Assembly: GCA_903919035.1 (NCBI GenBank) | Contig: CAIXGY010000016.1 | Span: 1-37,769, forward strand | Length of the DNA: 37,769 bases | Origin: an uncultured Planctomycetaceae bacterium | Lineage (GTDB): Bacteria; Planctomycetota; Planctomycetia; Pirellulales; UBA1268 | Direction: 5' to 3' | Part shown: positions 34,788-37,769 of the stretch, in pieces | Position numbering within the stretch: the stretch's first letter is position 1 | Layout: every line of letters begins with the position of its first letter | Made by a program: the position numbers and the translations under genes | Notes under the pieces: generated by a model | Database searches by the model: none | Told to the model about the DNA's origin: nothing | The model's input: the letters and a program-made list of their open reading frames with translations, nothing else

Positions 34788-35612
34788 TTACCGTGGCCGC
34801 GGGCGGTAGTGGCAGGAGCCGCCGTCGGCGACCCGCTCCCAGTCGTCACTCACGCCGATGAGGGTCTCCGCGCCGCCCAGGAACAGCGCGCCGTCAGGCC
34901 GCAGCACGCGGCGCACTTTCGCCACCAAGGCCGTCCGCGTGAGCGGGTCGAAATACAGCATCACGTTCCGCAGGAAGACGATGTCGCAGGGGGGCCAGGC
35001 CGGCCAATCGGCGTTGAGATTGAGCTGCCGGAACTCGACGAGCTGGCGGATCTCGTGCGTCACGCTCCAGCGGCCCTGGAGTTGGCGGAAATACTTTTGC
35101 AGCAGGTGCGGCGGAACGCCGCGGGCGATCTCCAGGCCGCTGAAGACGCCCTCGCGGGCCCGGGCCAGCACGACGTCGGAAAAGTCGGTGGCCAGGATGC
35201 GGATCTTCCAGGCGGCCACGAGGTCGCGGAAGTGCTCGTGAAGCACCATCGCGATGCTGTAGGGTTCCTGGCCGGTCGAGCAGGCCGCCGACCAGATCAC
35301 GAGCGACCGCTCGCGGGTCCGGCTGACGGCGAGTTCCGCGATCACCCGCCGTAGGGCCTCGAAGGGGGCCTGGTCGCGGAAGAACGAGGTCTCGTGGGTC
35401 ATCATCGCGCAGAGCACGTCGCGCTCCAGCGACGGGTCGTCGCCGGAGCGGACACGGTCGAGGAGCGTCTCGATGGACGGGAGGCGTCGCTGGCGCACGA
35501 TGGGCAGGAGGCGGGCCGTGACGAGATAGTGCTTCGTGCCGTCGATGCAGACGCCGGTGCGCCGCTTGAGGAGGCCGCACAGGAAGGCGAACTGCGGTTC
35601 GGCGACGTGCAT
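34788..35612 (-). CDS. cheR: Chemotaxis protein methyltransferase CheR
   Basis: A 274-aa CheR that methylates glutamates of chemoreceptors with SAM. The N-terminal helical domain (FAFLCGLLKRRTGVCIDGTKHYLVTARLLPIVRQ) precedes the catalytic domain, with HETSFFRDQAPFEAL, the SAM-binding WSAACSTGQEPYSIAM, ILATDFSDVVLARAREGVFSGLEIARGVPPHLLQKYF, and VFLRNVMLYFD. All parts of the family pattern are present. The start at 35612 (MHVAEPQFAFLC) leaves about 20 bp to the cheB stop. No CheA, CheW or CheY-only gene is in the window. Confidence 0.95.
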   Translation of the reverse strand: MHVAEPQFAFLCGLLKRRTGVCIDGTKHYLVTARLLPIVRQRRLPSIETLLDRVRSGDDPSLERDVLCAMMTHETSFFRDQAPFEALRRVIAELAVSRTRERSLVIWSAACSTGQEPYSIAMVLHEHFRDLVAAWKIRILATDFSDVVLARAREGVFSGLEIARGVPPHLLQKYFRQLQGRWSVTHEIRQLVEFRQLNLNADWPAWPPCDIVFLRNVMLYFDPLTRTALVAKVRRVLRPDGALFLGGAETLIGVSDDWERVADGGSCHYRPRPR

Positions 35613-35632
35613 CGGGGCTCGCTCGGGCGACG

Positions 35633-37084
35633 TCAGCCGCCGCGCCTCGTCAGGCGCAGCGAGATCTCCGTGCCGATCTGGCCCAGTGGCAGCACCGCGT
35701 CGGCGAGCCCGGCCCGCACCACCTCGCCCGGCATGCCCCAGACGACGCTCGTGAACTCGTCCTGGGCGACGACGGCGCCGCCCGCATCGACGAGGGCCCG
35801 GCTGCCGGCGAGCCCGTCGCGGCCCATGCCGGTGAGCACCACGCCGAGCGTGCCGCCGCCCCAGACCCGCGCGGCGGAGCGGAAGAGCACGTCGGCCGCC
35901 GGCCGGCAGGAGTTTTCCGGCGACGCGTCGGTGAGGCGGGCCCGGGGATTCGCCGCGTCGCCCGCAATCTCGAGGTGCCGGCCGCCCGGGGCGAGCACCA
36001 CCGTGCCGCGGTCGAGCCGCATGCCGTCTGTCGCTTCCACGACCCGCACCCCGCAGAGTTTCGTGAGGCTGCCGGCGAGCTGCGTCGTGAAGAAGGCAGG
36101 CATGTGCTGCACGATGACGATGGGCACGGGTGCGCCCGGTGCACACGCCGGAAGAACCTCGGCGAGGGCCGTCGGCCCGCCGGTCGAGACCGCGACCACC
36201 ACGCCACGAACCGGTTCACGCCGCGCGAAGGCGGGCGGCCGGCGGACGACGGGGCTCGAGGGCTCGGCCGGAGCGGGCGCCGGTCCGCCGCCGGATGCGG
36301 CGAGGGCCCGGATCCGCGAAACCACGTCAGTGCGGATCCGCTCCTTGACCGCGGTCGGATCGAGCCCCGCGGGCTTCGCCACGTAATCGTTCGCTCCGGC
36401 GAGCAGCGCTTCCACGGTCGCCTTCGCGCCACGCTCGGTGAGGCTCGAGAACATGAGGACAGGCAGTTGGGGATGCCGCCGCCGTATCTCCCGCAGCGCC
36501 TCGAGACCGTCCATGACCGGCATCTCGACGTCCAGCAGCACGATGTCGGGCAGGTCGCGGGCCAGCGCCTCGAGGCAGGCCCTGCCGTTGACGGCGGTAC
36601 CGGAGACCTCGATACCGGGTTCGGCGTCGAGCGCGGCGGCGAGGATGCCGCGGATGGTCAGCGAGTCGTCGCAGACGAGCACCCGGATCGGCCGGGTGGC
36701 CGCGGCCACATCGGCCGCACTGCAGACCTTCAGTTCGACGAGCTTCCGCACGAGCGCCGCCGGCGTGAACGGCTTGGCGAGGTAGCCATCGACGCCGGTG
36801 GAGAGAGCCTCGGCTACCCGGTCGCGGGCGTGCTCGGTCGAGATCATCAGGAGTGGCAGGTCGCGATGCGGCCCCGCGGCCCGCAGCCGGCGGACGAGCT
36901 CCAGCCCGTCCATCACCGGCATGTGCCAGTTGACCGTGACGAGATCGGGCCGTCCGCCCGACTCGAGCGCGGCCAGGGCCTCCTCCCCGTTGGCCGCCTC
37001 AACGCAGTCGAACCGCAGGCCACGCAGCGTCCGGGCGACGATGCTCCGCACCGGCTTCGAGTCGTCGACGATCAACGCCCGCAT
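35633..37084 (-). CDS. cheB: REC-REC-CheB methylesterase fusion
   Basis: A 483-aa protein with two receivers before a CheB methylesterase. Receiver 1 (1-120) keeps the acidic pair (VDDSK) and Lys104 (LAKPF) but has Asn52 in place of the phosphoacceptor Asp (VTVNWHMPVMDG). Receiver 2 (132-255) has Asp185 (IVLLDVEMPVMDG) and a YVAKPAG lysine region. After a proline-rich linker comes the catalytic domain with Ser (VAVSTGGPTA), His (QHMP) and Asp (LTGMGRDG). It demethylates or deamidates chemoreceptors. The normal CheB has one receiver. The gene lies between an MCP gene and cheR, all in one direction. Confidence 0.93.
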   Translation of the reverse strand: MRALIVDDSKPVRSIVARTLRGLRFDCVEAANGEEALAALESGGRPDLVTVNWHMPVMDGLELVRRLRAAGPHRDLPLLMISTEHARDRVAEALSTGVDGYLAKPFTPAALVRKLVELKVCSAADVAAATRPIRVLVCDDSLTIRGILAAALDAEPGIEVSGTAVNGRACLEALARDLPDIVLLDVEMPVMDGLEALREIRRRHPQLPVLMFSSLTERGAKATVEALLAGANDYVAKPAGLDPTAVKERIRTDVVSRIRALAASGGGPAPAPAEPSSPVVRRPPAFARREPVRGVVVAVSTGGPTALAEVLPACAPGAPVPIVIVQHMPAFFTTQLAGSLTKLCGVRVVEATDGMRLDRGTVVLAPGGRHLEIAGDAANPRARLTDASPENSCRPAADVLFRSAARVWGGGTLGVVLTGMGRDGLAGSRALVDAGGAVVAQDEFTSVVWGMPGEVVRAGLADAVLPLGQIGTEISLRLTRRGG

Positions 37085-37136
37085 GGACCCCGGCCTCCGT
37101 GTCGCCCGCCGTCGGCAAGCCTAGCAGACGCCCGGT

Positions 37137-37769
37137 TCAGCGCTGGTACTCGCCGACGAGCGTCTGGAGGGCCTGGGCCATCCTCGACAGTTCCTGCGAG
37201 GCGAGCTGCGTGTTGGCGGCCCCCTCGGCCGTGCTCTGGGCTGCGCGGGCCACCTGGAGGATGTTTTCGGCGATCTCCCCCGAGCCGGTGGTCGCGTGGC
37301 CGATGTTGCGGACGATCTCGCCGGTCGTCGCCGATTGCTCCTCGACGGCGGCCGCGATCTTCGTCTGCAGGGCGTCGATCTTCTCGATGACGCCGCGGAT
37401 CTCAGTGATCGCATCGACGGCGCGGCGGGTGTCGGCCTGCATGCCCTCGATCCGCCCGCCGATCTCCTCGGTGGCGCGGGCCGTCTCGCGGGCCAGTTCC
37501 TTGACCTCGTTGGCCACGACGGCAAAGCCCTTGCCTGCGTCCCCTGCACGGGCCGCCTCGATCGTGGCGTTGAGCGCGAGCAGGTTGGTCTGCTCGGCGA
37601 TCGAGTTGATGACCTTGACGACCGCGCCGATGTCGGTGCTGGAGCGTCCCAACGCATCCATCGTGGCTGACGTCGCCGTCGCGGCCTCGACGGCCCGGCG
37701 GGCGGTGGTGGCCGCGTCGTGGGCGTTGCGGGCGATGTCGTGAATGCTGACGGTGAGGTTTTCGATGGA
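37137..37769 (-). CDS. Methyl-accepting chemotaxis protein, C-terminal part
   Basis: The window ends inside this gene, which continues to the right; 210 C-terminal residues are visible. The signalling hairpin tip is canonical: [38 protein letters not shown], followed by a long coiled coil with the heptads [32 protein letters not shown] as the adaptation region. There is no C-terminal CheR/CheB tethering pentapeptide (it ends VGEYQR). The sensor domain is not visible. It is the first gene of the MCP-cheB-cheR run. Confidence 0.95.
   Translation of the reverse strand, partial: SIENLTVSIHDIARNAHDAATTARRAVEAATATSATMDALGRSSTDIGAVVKVINSIAEQTNLLALNATIEAARAGDAGKGFAVVANEVKELARETARATEEIGGRIEGMQADTRRAVDAITEIRGVIEKIDALQTKIAAAVEEQSATTGEIVRNIGHATTGSGEIAENILQVARAAQSTAEGAANTQLASQELSRMAQALQTLVGEYQR

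Overview
The window is a high-GC chromosomal segment that most resembles a planctomycete (Planctomycetia, Pirellulales-like). The main reasons are a truncated tyrosine recombinase ending in the SCETDWVEKYP / WLGHS / HYL type of C-terminus common there, a DUF1570-type lipoprotein, a membrane-anchored squalene-cyclase-like protein, an LpxL-type acyltransferase that implies an outer membrane, and a block of cell-wall/division genes (Mur ligase-like, MurB-like, FtsQ-like) with eroded active sites. The lineage is inferred from protein style only; no marker such as 16S is present.

Layout. (1) 1-9558 is an accessory island with visibly lower GC than the rest. It starts with a 64-bp-period hairpin repeat and an integrase-tail-like ORF. 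It then carries a sulfotransferase, a small membrane protein coupled to an HTTM protein, a methyltransferase, three glycosyltransferases (GT8-like, GT2, GT4), a second sulfotransferase and a class I methyltransferase with an apparent frameshift. It ends in an integrase C-terminal fragment that runs antisense into an initiator tRNA gene. The content fits synthesis and decoration (sulfation, methylation) of a surface or secreted glycan. (2) 9559-21922 is ordinary core: a squalene-cyclase-like anchored protein, a methyltransferase with regulatory domain, trmL, then ispG-rimO-pgsA-CPBP protease as a tightly coupled run (mostly ATGA overlaps), an LpxL-like acyltransferase, a Rieske protein, a GNAT protein, a DUF1570 lipoprotein and a receiver-like protein. 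(3) 22135-25262 holds the Mur ligase-like, MurB-like and FtsQ-like triad. (4) 25231-31667 holds an isochorismatase-family hydrolase, tsaE, thiL, an HtrA-type protease, a Gfo/Idh-like protein with C-terminal membrane helices, and cinA, followed by a second, membrane-anchored HtrA-type protease. (5) 32895-37769 is a signalling block: STAS protein and REC-PP2C phosphatase on the plus strand, facing an MCP (cut by the window end), a REC-REC-CheB fusion and CheR on the minus strand.

The best candidates for something undescribed are the triad at 22-25 kb, where a truncated Mur ligase and a MurB that has lost its proton-donor residues sit upstream of an FtsQ-like protein, and a dispersed intergenic repeat whose two best copies begin directly after the stop codons of trmL and of the REC-PP2C gene in the same orientation.

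GC-rich coding produces long shadow ORFs on every frame; these were left out. Family calls are from motif recognition without any database search.
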